The notes under the pieces were generated by a model. The model did no database searches, was not told the DNA's origin, and saw nothing but the letters and a program-made list of their open reading frames with translations. Made by a program: the position numbers and the translations under genes. A stretch of 32,924 nt of DNA, from the NCBI GenBank assembly GCA_029379215.1, contig JAQYWO010000064.1, positions 1 through 32,924 of the forward strand, given 5' to 3'. How positions within the stretch are numbered: the first letter of the stretch is position 1; each line of letters begins with the position of its first letter. Below are positions 23,670 through 31,311 of the stretch, piece by piece. The DNA is from Rhizonema sp. PD37 (GTDB taxonomy: Bacteria; Cyanobacteriota; Cyanobacteriia; Cyanobacteriales; Nostocaceae).

Positions 23670-25085
23670 TTAACTGTGATTTGCTCTGACATCCCGCTTT
23701 ATTTCGTTGATGATTTCCGGTTCGCGCCAACGCCGCCACACAAACCAACTACTGCAAAGTATCATCAGCACTAAGAACAGTACTGGTAGCACATTAAGCG
23801 GAGCAGGCGGCACCGGATACACACTACCCACTACCGGAATGAGCAAGAACAACACAGCCACTACAGCCACCACAACATTTCTCCTTCGCAGCCTTCGTTG
23901 TTTACGGAGGTAGATCGGGGCAGCTACCGACACCAAGATGTATGCCAACAGAAAGCCATAGGCGGAAAAGCTGCCAGTGTATTCAAAAATTTTCATCACC
24001 TCGATACCTCGCAAGCTGAGGATGGTTGGTACTAAAAATGTCAGCACCGCGCTTAAAGCGATCGCAACGTGAGGAGTCTGATTACGTCGATGCACACGAC
24101 CGACTGCTCGATGCAGTAGTTTATGACGGCTCATGGAGAGGAGAATTCGCCCTCCTGCAGTCAGCGAGCCAAGAGTACTGGCAAATAAGCTAATTGCGGC
24201 ACCCAGCGATATCGGCACGCCAAAGAAGCCAACACCAGCTTGGTTAGCCAGGATATTAAGTGGTGCCTTGCTTTGATCTAGGGTAACTTTGCTGCTCGAA
24301 AAGCCCAGTATTTCCACGTAGGAGGTAATGATGAAGAATAACCCCACTCCCACGGTACTGCTCAATACAGCCCGTGGAATATACTTGAGGGGGTTTTTAG
24401 CCTCCTCTCCTAGGGTAGTAGCACTTTCAAAGCCGACAAAGCTGAATACCGCAAGTACCAAGCCAAGTTGTAGATTCGGTAACGAAACCGAACGCAATGA
24501 CAGTTGTGCCATGTCTGGAGCAAAGCCGTGCTTCTTGAGCACAATCCACGCTATAATTAGAATTAATGCAACTGAAATGAGTTGAATGCCCAGCATAAGA
24601 GTTGTGGACAGTTCGATTCCCTTGTATGCTAGAAACCAAGCTAAGCCAGTGCCAATGGCAAACAATAAGACCGGGAATACTTGGAAGCCCAGTGGTTGCA
24701 ATAAAACGTTGACATAGCTCACAAAGCCAGATAAAACAGCCATGCCAGCTGCTATGTAGCCAATACTGAGAGACCAGCCGCAAAGGACACCAAGTGTTGG
24801 ACCCAGCCCTTGAGCGACATAGGTGTACATAGAGCCGGATGAAGCCTTTCGGGAAGCAAACTGGTTAATGTTGAGACTGACTAAGACTAGCCCGATAGTT
24901 GCAAGCAAAAATGCCAACCAGGTGCCATTGCCTGAGTGACTGAACATTTTGGGTAGATTTAATGTTGGGGTTGTGGCCGGAGCAATATTGGCGATCGCAA
25001 GTGATAGAATTGCCTTGAAGCCGAGACATCCAGATTTTAGACCTGCCTCGCCGCCAGAACGTGTCTGAGAAGAAGAGTCAACCAA
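23670..25085 (-). CDS. APC-family amino acid/polyamine permease
   Basis: 471 residues with about 12 membrane segments. Family marks: 'AILSLAIANIAPATTPTLN' (unwound helix 1), 'SSGSMYTYVAQGLGPTLGVL', 'FSFVGFESATTLGEEAKNP' (helix 6 region with the conserved Glu) and 'SLTAGGRILLSMSRHKLL'. It brings an amino acid or amine across the inner membrane; the specificity is not readable. The start is a TTG at 25085, supported by GAGGAAA about 10 bases upstream and the absence of any ATG nearby. It may form a unit with the SDR gene downstream. Confidence 0.9.
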   Translation of the reverse strand: MVDSSSQTRSGGEAGLKSGCLGFKAILSLAIANIAPATTPTLNLPKMFSHSGNGTWLAFLLATIGLVLVSLNINQFASRKASSGSMYTYVAQGLGPTLGVLCGWSLSIGYIAAGMAVLSGFVSYVNVLLQPLGFQVFPVLLFAIGTGLAWFLAYKGIELSTTLMLGIQLISVALILIIAWIVLKKHGFAPDMAQLSLRSVSLPNLQLGLVLAVFSFVGFESATTLGEEAKNPLKYIPRAVLSSTVGVGLFFIITSYVEILGFSSSKVTLDQSKAPLNILANQAGVGFFGVPISLGAAISLFASTLGSLTAGGRILLSMSRHKLLHRAVGRVHRRNQTPHVAIALSAVLTFLVPTILSLRGIEVMKIFEYTGSFSAYGFLLAYILVSVAAPIYLRKQRRLRRRNVVVAVVAVLFLLIPVVGSVYPVPPAPLNVLPVLFLVLMILCSSWFVWRRWREPEIINEIKRDVRANHS

Positions 25086-25190
25086 AGTCGAATTTCCTCA
25101 GTAGTGATGTATTTCAAACAAATTACCACAGGCTTTAGATCTACATCCAAATAAATCGGGAAGTCTGGTAGCCCCGAAGTATAGCTGCAA

Positions 25191-25403
25191 ACAGGTAAAT
25201 ATCGCAATGTTGAAGAAGTGTTAGAACTTGCTTTCAGGCTACTTGATGAATATGACCAAGCTGATGCTGAATGGAGAAATTATGTGGGAGAAAAAATAGA
25301 CGCTGCGATCGTTATGAGTGAACAAACTCAACCCATCGATGGAAAAACTTTCGTTAACCGAATCCCACAACATTTTCAGCAAACGCGTCAGGCGACAGAA
25401 TGA
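25191..25403 (+). pseudogene. N-terminally damaged ParD/CopG-type antitoxin
   Basis: The frame reads 'TGKYRNVEEVLELAFRLLDE' then 'YDQADAEWRNYVGEKIDAAI' to TGA at 25403. 'SGKYRNxSEVxxxALRLL' is typical of ParD-like antitoxins just after their DNA-binding strand, but that strand and the start ATG are missing: a TAG lies in frame at 25182. A GTG at 25218 could give a 61-residue product lacking DNA binding. It overlaps the toxin remnant by 4 bp (ATGA), the usual antitoxin-toxin arrangement. Confidence 0.65.
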
Positions 25404-25600
25404 ATCGTCGTTATTTTATTAACATTCTTGCAACACAAGACCTCAAGGAAATTGTTGAATATTTTACTGTTAATAATATTTAGGGTGGAGAATATTTTGT
25501 TCGGAAATTTGAGCGTCGTTGCGAGCAATTAATAAATTTTCCGCCGATGGGTAGGAGATATGCAGAAATCCGTCCCTATCTGCGTGGTATAGCAATCTGA
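25400..25600 (+). pseudogene. ParE-type toxin broken by in-frame stops
   Basis: From ATG the frame reads 'MNRRYFINILATQDLKEIVE', then TAG at 25481, then in the same frame 'GGEYFVRKFERRCEQLINFP' and 'PMGRRYAEIRPYLRGIAI', then TGA at 25598. Joined, these match the first two-thirds of ParE toxins ('DLxEIxxYI', 'LxxFPxMGRxxxEIRPxLRG'). Family sequence beyond is lost or shifted; 'VENQRYLVFR' follows to about 25638. The toxin cannot be made. Confidence 0.8.
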
Positions 25601-25691
25601 GAAGTAATGGTTGAAAATCAACGATATCTTGTCTTCCGTTGAACTAAAATCATAATTAGATTACCAGCTTCGTACTTAAGTGTAGGAGTAA

Positions 25692-26861
25692 CTATATATT
25701 TACAAGGTCCTTATAAAACTCTAATTGCTGTTTTGCCAAAGCTTTATTAGTATATTGAACCATTGTCTTTTGATAACCCATTTCGCCTAAATTCTCTGCA
25801 AATTCTGGTTCCATTAACTGAACTATACAATTCGCCAAGGCTTTAACATCACCTTCAGGAAATACCAAACCAGCATCGCCGATGACATAAGGAATTTCAC
25901 CTGAATCGGAACCAATGACAGGTACTTTACAAGCCATTGCTTCAATGAGTACATGACCAAATTGTTCTTTCCATCCCGCAGCCGTTAAAGTTTTAAATTT
26001 ATAAGTTGTCTCTGAAGGTAACACTAAAGTATTCATAAGATTAATATAATTACATACCTGGTTATGAGGTACACTTTCAACTATAATGATTCTTTCTTCT
26101 AGATTATTTTCTGCGGCAAGACGCGTCAAGTCTGACTGTAATTCTCCACGTCCGAGAAGCAATAATTTCCAAGATTTCTCTTTTAAAGTGACTAAAGCAT
26201 TCAGTAGAGTCAGCAATCCTTTTTCTGGCACAAAACGTCCGACGAAGCCGACAACAAACTCACCTTGAGCAATCCCCAACTGAGTTGCTAATTCTGTTTG
26301 AGGGGTAGGAGTAAACAAACTTTCATCCACACCAAGTTGAGGCATGACTTTGATCGAACCCTTGTATCCCCTCTGTCGCAGGACTTTTGCACCATCTTGA
26401 TTTCCCGCAATGATCCCATGGCTGTGCTTGAGGTTGTATTTCTCAATTAAGGAAACTGGAAATTTGAGTTCGTAAGGAAGATTCCACCAGGTAAAAAACA
26501 CATTTTTAGCATTTAGTCCTAAAAACTGATTTAAGGCGATCATCTGAGAATGAGCCAATCCTCTAGATCCTTGTTCTACCTGAATAACCTGGGGACGAAA
26601 CTGCTGTAGTAAAGAGATTATATCGGCACCAAAGGTGAGAAGCCCTTGATGATTTTGACTAAAATTAGAAACCGGAACTATACGAAATTTACCTTCATCA
26701 CGGTACTGAGTTTCAATAATTCGGTTTTGAACGCCACCGGGTTTCCAACGTTTAGGTACGACAACAGTCACCTCAATTTCCGGTTCTAGTTGCGATAGAA
26801 CACGCAGTTTTTCACAGTTTAAGTCAACAATATAAGTATGACTAGCTACAAGAATTTTCAT
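25692..26861 (-). CDS. hpsO: GT4-family glycosyltransferase (HpsO-like)
   Basis: 389 residues, GT-B fold: 'MKILVASHTYIVDLNCEKLR' at the start, 'FVVGFVGRFVPEKGLLTLLNAL' opening the C-terminal domain, 'LLLLGRGELQSDL', and the EX7E region 'EAMACKVPVIGSDSGEIPYV'. It probably adds a sugar to a lipid-linked polysaccharide precursor on the cytoplasmic side. It is the last gene of a minus-strand run with a GT2 enzyme and the HpsL-like protein, the arrangement I associate with the hormogonium polysaccharide genes (hpsL, N, O) of filamentous cyanobacteria; the symbol rests on that context and is tentative. The spacer to the GT2 gene holds TTAACTA-type repeats. Confidence 0.8.
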   Translation of the reverse strand: MKILVASHTYIVDLNCEKLRVLSQLEPEIEVTVVVPKRWKPGGVQNRIIETQYRDEGKFRIVPVSNFSQNHQGLLTFGADIISLLQQFRPQVIQVEQGSRGLAHSQMIALNQFLGLNAKNVFFTWWNLPYELKFPVSLIEKYNLKHSHGIIAGNQDGAKVLRQRGYKGSIKVMPQLGVDESLFTPTPQTELATQLGIAQGEFVVGFVGRFVPEKGLLTLLNALVTLKEKSWKLLLLGRGELQSDLTRLAAENNLEERIIIVESVPHNQVCNYINLMNTLVLPSETTYKFKTLTAAGWKEQFGHVLIEAMACKVPVIGSDSGEIPYVIGDAGLVFPEGDVKALANCIVQLMEPEFAENLGEMGYQKTMVQYTNKALAKQQLEFYKDLVNI

Positions 26862-26919
26862 CTTTATTTTGTTAGTTGTGAGTTATTGGTTGTTATTTGT
26901 TAAAAATTATCATTCTTCT

Positions 26920-26963
26920 ACTAACTATTAACCATTAACTACTAACTCTTTACTATTAACTAA
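26920..26963. repeat. TTAACTA-type short repeats between glycosyltransferase genes
   Basis: 'CTAACTATTAACCATTAACT' is followed by further ACTAACT/ACTATTAACT variants, a degenerate 7-8 base repeat that runs into the stop of the GT2 gene. The spacer's other half (26870-26905) is a rough complement ('GTTAGTTGTGAGTTATTGGT'), so the spacer can fold back on itself. Confidence 0.55.
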
Positions 26964-27937
26964 ACTTGTTCATCTAAGCGTGTATAAATTTGACCATCAT
27001 TCCACCTCGATTGGATAACAGAACCTAAAGCTTTGAAAAAGCCGAGAGTATAGAAAAAACCACGAGTGACAATTTTGATAGGGGAACCGCTTTTGTGACA
27101 AGGCGGGCGTCCGAGAACATGACAGTCAAATAAACGAGTGTACAGACGTAAAGCTTGAGTAACAGTGAGGTTTTTCAGCCCCATTAAGAAATGGTTATGG
27201 TAGAAGGTGAGTTGATATTGGAGACTTCGCATACTAATATCATGGCAACCTCCCGTTTCTTCACCTAAATGTACCAAAGAAGCTTCTGGATCATACCAAA
27301 TTTTGTATCCAGTCTGCCGCAACCGCAAACAAAAATCTGATTCTTCTCGCACTGCACTCCCACGAAACCTTTCATCAAATCTTAGTCCGTACTTGGTAAA
27401 AATTTCTCGGCGAAAGGACATATTACAACCTCTAGTAGAGAGGACTTCCTGAGGTTTAACTGTATGTACCAAATCAATATAATACCAAGCAATTCCTGGG
27501 TCCATTGCTTGAGAAGGAAGATATTCAATCTGCAATTTTCCCCCAGAATCACCTAATTTCATTCTGTCAAAGACACGTCCGGCGACAGCCCCTACTTCTG
27601 GTTTTTCCAAATAATTTTTGGCATGCGCCGCTAAAAATCCACTTTGTAATTGGACATCATCATCAATAAACAAAATGATTTCACCTGCTGCACGCCGTAA
27701 AGCATAATTCCGTGCCCCTGGCAAACTCGCCCACCCTAGATGAAACCACTTAATTTTACCTGCTGCGGCTAATTCCTCGATGAAGGCTTGAATTTCAGGT
27801 TGGTGTTTTGGAGTTTGGTCTACCACCAAAACTTCAAAATTTGGGTAGTCTTGGTTGAGAACATCCACAAGGCTATCACGTAGTGGTTCCTCACGGGCAT
27901 ATGTTGGAATAATCACAGAAATTAAAGGTAAATTCAT
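26960..27937 (-). CDS. hpsN: GT2-family glycosyltransferase (HpsN-like)
   Basis: 325 residues, GT-A fold. 'ISVIIPTYAREEPLRDSLVD' is the nucleotide-binding start, 'VLVVDQTPKHQPE' the strand after it, 'LGWASLPGARNYALRRAAGE' and 'IILFIDDDVQL' hold the DxD metal motif, and 'REESDFCLRLRQTGYKIWYD' carries the acidic residue of the catalytic loop. Likely an inverting transferase working on a polysaccharide repeat unit. It lies between the HpsL-like gene (115 bp upstream) and a GT4 gene (98 bp downstream), all on one strand. The symbol is tentative and rests on context. Confidence 0.82.
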   Translation of the reverse strand: MNLPLISVIIPTYAREEPLRDSLVDVLNQDYPNFEVLVVDQTPKHQPEIQAFIEELAAAGKIKWFHLGWASLPGARNYALRRAAGEIILFIDDDVQLQSGFLAAHAKNYLEKPEVGAVAGRVFDRMKLGDSGGKLQIEYLPSQAMDPGIAWYYIDLVHTVKPQEVLSTRGCNMSFRREIFTKYGLRFDERFRGSAVREESDFCLRLRQTGYKIWYDPEASLVHLGEETGGCHDISMRSLQYQLTFYHNHFLMGLKNLTVTQALRLYTRLFDCHVLGRPPCHKSGSPIKIVTRGFFYTLGFFKALGSVIQSRWNDGQIYTRLDEQV

Positions 27938-27990
27938 CTTTTGACGGTTGATGATTGTGAGTGGTTGGTTGCATTTTACTCTTTACTCCT

Positions 27991-28055
27991 GTAAGGGCGG
28001 GTTTTGTCATATGTTGTGTTTCCGAAGGTGTTTTTTCTCTTAAACCCGCCCCTAC
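27991..28055. terminator. Hairpin at the 3' end of the HpsL-like gene
   Basis: GGGCGGGTTT (27995-28004) and AAACCCGCCC (28042-28051) are perfect 10-bp arms, extended by GTA/TAC after one mismatch; the stem covers the stop codon of the HpsL-like gene. The loop is 37 bases and there is no T-run, so partial termination or mRNA processing within the operon is likelier than a full stop. Confidence 0.5.
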
Positions 28056-29737
28056 TTTCGTCGTCCTTTCACTTCCTCGCGAACTTCTTGGAGTTGTTCC
28101 TGCTTGTCTATAACTGGTAATTTCAGAAGAATTCCTGCGGAAAACCAGTAATAGACAGCGACTGGATCGACATCTAGAGGGTAGTAGTATGTGTTGTAAC
28201 TAATAAATAGTATAAACACCCACATAGCTGCACCGTAAATGCGGAAATTACGGTTTTTTACAGAACGGTAGGTCCGGAAGCAAATTACTGTTAAGGTAGT
28301 GACCAAACCAAAAAAACTTATCAGTCCCAACGGTCCTATTTCATAAAGTACTTTGGGGTAGTACGTTTCCACTAGCTTCGTTTCACCCAATACACGAGCT
28401 GAATTGGTAGCACGACCTAAGCCATTTCCGAATGGTCCATCAGAATTTTTCCACACCTCTGCAAATTGCTGGGTAATAAACTCGTAAGGAGGTGAAGCTT
28501 CCCAACGACCAGTAAAACTCTCTATCCTTTGTTGTATAATATCAGGATTAGTCACCACTGCAATTCCCAAAATAATCGCAAGTCCCACTCCTATAGGGAT
28601 AAATCGTTTTAGGTTACCAATTTGACCAGTGAGAACTAGTAAAATCACGAAGCATATTGGCACTAAGGCTAGAGCGATTCTTTGTCCGCAGACTACTGCA
28701 TTCACAAATACTAAAGCCATAGAAGCTAAACCTCCAATGCGCCAAAGGATGGAGGGATCACTAAAGCCTGTGGCAAAACTAAAAAAGTTGCTGGAAATTA
28801 AGAACCATGCCCACTGCCAAGGCGCAACAAAGGTTCCAGGTAGCCGAATTACCCCTTCTTCAGGACTGTAAACTAAAGATCCACCGATAAAACACCGAGC
28901 ATCAAGTGATGCTTTGAATAAAGCTGCTCCTTCTAAATTTCTAGTGCCTTGACAGACACCCTTTGCTAGTAATATGTATTGAATTAATCCCAGTATACAG
29001 CAGGTGATTATAGTCACAATCTGTAAGCGGGAAAAAAATAAGAAATCCTGCTTATTACGAATGAGATAATAAGCGCAACTTATTAAGGGTAAATAGCCCA
29101 ACAAGACTTTCAAACCCAGAATTCCCATGCCTAAAGGTATTTCGTTGTGTGCGGCTTTCAATAGTGCGGTTGCCGGGGGGTTGAACTGTTGCCCACCATT
29201 AACGAACAGCAGTGTAATCGCACATGAACCTAACAGAATAAATAGTGGAGTTTTAATACCTGGAGGAATCAGTAGGGGTAAGTTCTGCTTGCGGCAAGTC
29301 TGCCAGATTCCAATTAATGCAGGAATGTAAAAAGCATCTTTAGCTAATTGAAGTATGGGGCTATTGCCGAGATAATAAGTAATTGTACCTCCTAATGGTA
29401 CGTAAAGAATGAAGGCTAAAAGGGCTTCTCGCGGGTATTTGAAGCCAAGGGATATAATGATGATTCCTAATACAGTCGGAACTGCTGCTTTAATTCCACC
29501 GATAAAAAAAAGAAGAATACCTAAGAAAAGACTACAAAAGGTAGCAGTAATCAAAAGGCTGATCAGTTCTTTGCGTGCTTGTGCTGCTTTGCGCTTCTGG
29601 GCTAAACGTTCTTTAAAGTTAAGGGTTGGAGTTTCCTGTTGCGATCGCTTTTTTGTTTTTTTTGATTTTAACTTTGACGTTGCCATGCTTGTGTTATACA
29701 AATTATAAGTAGCAAGTCGTTTTAACTTAGCACTCAT
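28052..29737 (-). CDS. hpsL: HpsL-like polysaccharide polymerase/ligase-type membrane protein
   Basis: 561 residues; 'MATSKLKSKKTKK' at residue 18 (29686) may be the real start. A lysine-rich cytoplasmic head is followed by about 12 membrane segments. Marks I associate with HpsL: 'FKYPREALLAFILYVPLGGT', 'LRNLEGAALFKASLDARCF'-like (here 'TRNLEGAALFKASLDARCFI'), 'RLPGTFVAPWQWAWFLIS', 'GNGLGRATNSARVLGETKLV' and 'YNTYYYPLDVDPVAVYYWF'. The large periplasmic loop between late helices is as in O-antigen ligases/Wzy polymerases. HpsL is needed for hormogonium polysaccharide in Nostoc, so the block may serve motility slime. First gene of the minus-strand run. Confidence 0.82.
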   Translation of the reverse strand: MSAKLKRLATYNLYNTSMATSKLKSKKTKKRSQQETPTLNFKERLAQKRKAAQARKELISLLITATFCSLFLGILLFFIGGIKAAVPTVLGIIIISLGFKYPREALLAFILYVPLGGTITYYLGNSPILQLAKDAFYIPALIGIWQTCRKQNLPLLIPPGIKTPLFILLGSCAITLLFVNGGQQFNPPATALLKAAHNEIPLGMGILGLKVLLGYLPLISCAYYLIRNKQDFLFFSRLQIVTIITCCILGLIQYILLAKGVCQGTRNLEGAALFKASLDARCFIGGSLVYSPEEGVIRLPGTFVAPWQWAWFLISSNFFSFATGFSDPSILWRIGGLASMALVFVNAVVCGQRIALALVPICFVILLVLTGQIGNLKRFIPIGVGLAIILGIAVVTNPDIIQQRIESFTGRWEASPPYEFITQQFAEVWKNSDGPFGNGLGRATNSARVLGETKLVETYYPKVLYEIGPLGLISFFGLVTTLTVICFRTYRSVKNRNFRIYGAAMWVFILFISYNTYYYPLDVDPVAVYYWFSAGILLKLPVIDKQEQLQEVREEVKGRRK

Positions 29738-29781
29738 AATACTTTGGATTTTAAATTTTGGGTTTTAAAAGCCCTGTTCTA

Positions 29782-30030
29782 CTATTCTTGTGCCAAAATG
29801 AACATTCAGATAAGCGATTGATATCCATTAGTAGTCTTTAAACATTCCCTTAATACCCCTTCAACGCAGAAGCCTTCAGATTTATAAAGACTTTTTGCTC
29901 GGCATCTCTCTATGATATCTAACCACAGCGATAGGTATGTAACTGCTCAAACGCATACTCCTTAAGAATTTTGATAGCTGAACGCCCAAATCCTGTGTAT
30001 TAGAAAGGCACTGGCTCCCTTGCCACAAAT
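29782..30030 (-). pseudogene. Wrecked GNAT acetyltransferase
   Basis: Reading down the minus strand, 'GFGRSAIKILKEYAFEQLHT' and 'YRCG' meet a stop near 29923; dropping one base restores 'LDIIERCRAKSLYKSEGFCV' and 'EGVLRECLKTTNGYQSLI'; then a TGA at 29806-29808 is followed in frame by 'MFILAQE' and TAG at 29782. This matches the C-terminal half of RimJ/RimL-type acetyltransferases: acetyl-CoA loop G-x-G-R/T, 'N/ExRAxxLYxxxGF', 'xEGxLRE', 'MxILxxE'. The N-terminal half is not found. It fills the 314-bp space between the HpsL-like and GT-A genes. Confidence 0.75.
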
Positions 30031-30051
30031 CTGGGTATCGAATGATTGCTA

Positions 30052-30786
30052 TCAATATAAACTAAATTCTTCCTGAATTGATTTTTTTAACACTCGACGA
30101 TTTAATATATTAAATGTTACATTCAAATTTCCGTAATAAAAGTTTTCTGTTGTCGCCACAATATAAACAGCACCAGGAAATGGCAAAGGTTTAAGAGGAG
30201 TTCCATTTTTATCTAGGACTTCTCTGACTTTTTCATGATCTATGTAGAACTTATAGTACCCATACCCTCGATTGTATTCAGGGCTTTCAGGTATTTGATT
30301 TAACTCATATTTAATAATATTACAAGTTCCACACATTTTGTAAAAATTTCCCCTTTTCACATAGATTAAATTACTCTCATTCTCATATTTATAGCCCTGA
30401 TTAATAAACCACCCATAAGAATTTTGATTCCTATCTACAAACTCAGCCAAATGCTTGCTTACACAGTCATCTGCATCAACAGCCATAGTGTGGGATGGAG
30501 AAAATTCTTGAGCATGAATTAATCCTCTTAATATCTTACGCCCTTTATCTGTATGTCCTATGGATATAGGATCTGGCTCATTTGCTACTGCGAAATCAAC
30601 TTCAATGTATGTAATGTTGGGATGATGAAATTCAATGCGCGGTTGTTCATTGCAAACAACAATCACTCTGTAGTTTTGTGAAGTTTGATTGCAAAGAGAT
30701 ATAGCACATCTTTCAAATAACTGGCAAACGTGTTCCCAGGATTTAGAAGCTTGTGGACTTTTAATCGGTACTACGAAAACAAGCAT
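30052..30786 (-). CDS. GT-A fold glycosyltransferase
   Basis: 244 residues. 'MLVFVVPIKSPQASKSWEHV' and 'SQNYRVIVVCNEQP' are the nucleotide-binding strands; 'HTMAVDADDCVSKHL' holds the DxD-type metal motif (D104, D106, D107). 'FINQGYKYENESNLIYVKRG' and 'MCGTCNIIKY' are typical of a GT2-like cyanobacterial group with no settled function. The acceptor sugar is unknown. It stands apart from the hps-like run, with a broken acetyltransferase between, but probably also serves surface polysaccharide. A 525-bp repeat-filled space lies upstream. Confidence 0.75.
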   Translation of the reverse strand: MLVFVVPIKSPQASKSWEHVCQLFERCAISLCNQTSQNYRVIVVCNEQPRIEFHHPNITYIEVDFAVANEPDPISIGHTDKGRKILRGLIHAQEFSPSHTMAVDADDCVSKHLAEFVDRNQNSYGWFINQGYKYENESNLIYVKRGNFYKMCGTCNIIKYELNQIPESPEYNRGYGYYKFYIDHEKVREVLDKNGTPLKPLPFPGAVYIVATTENFYYGNLNVTFNILNRRVLKKSIQEEFSLY

Positions 30787-30861
30787 AAGCTGTTGGGGAA
30801 GAAGACAGAATATTATGCAAATAACTAATATAGCTGTTCTCAGTCAAATCCGATACACTCT

Positions 30862-30972
30862 CGCCCTCACGAGAAAGTCCCTCTCCCAAGCGCGTGTGTA
30901 AGGGGTGCCCATAAGGGCGCGAAGCTCTGGGGACGGAAGCTTCCGCCCCCAAGACTTCGCGAGGTGAGGGCG
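30862..30972. repeat. 111-bp nested palindromic element
   Basis: The outer arms CGCCCTCAC (30862-30870) and GTGAGGGCG (30964-30972) enclose CGCGAAG/CTTCGCG (30918-30924 and 30955-30961), then GGGG/CCCC, with the perfect palindrome CGGAAGCTTCCG (30934-30945) at the tip. There is no coding content. It lies upstream of the GT-A gene. Confidence 0.7.
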
Positions 30973-31086
30973 TATGGGATGTGACTAAAACAAAAACCGC
31001 TATAATATATCAATGATGACTTCCCCAATGATGTCTTAGACATCTCCAAACAATTAATTATGCGTTCGTTGAAATCGTTGCAGGGG

Positions 31087-31236
31087 GCGAACAGTGAGAC
31101 AGCCCTGTTCGCGGAGCGTCTCCCCTTGGGAGAAGGAGGGTTTCCCTCAGTAGGGGACTGCGAACCCGTTAGCGCAGCGTTAGCGATAGCGAAGCGTTAG
31201 CGAGGCACGAGCGTCGGAACGAGCGTCATGGCCTTA
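31087..31236. repeat. Compound GC-rich repeat with GCGTTAGCG motifs
   Basis: Starts with a hairpin GCGAACAG/CTGTTCGC (31087-31094 and 31105-31112), then TCTCCC-CTT-GGGAGA (31119-31133), then repeated units built on GTTAGCG ('CGTTAGCGCAGCGTTAGCGA' type, 31168-31203) and two ACGAGCGTC copies. Such mosaics are interspersed in Nostocales genomes. Together with 30862-30972 it fills the 30787-31311 space, where no gene is seen. Confidence 0.65.
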
Positions 31237-31311
31237 CCCTCCACAGAACGCCTGAAGGCGATCGCCCCTACGTCATTTCTCGCTTATGTCTATTACCAAA
31301 ACGAAATGGTG

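Noticed and set aside
23449..23748. 99-codon minus-strand frame between SDR and permease
   Set aside because: It begins inside the permease gene and has no family features; the 220-bp space appears non-coding.
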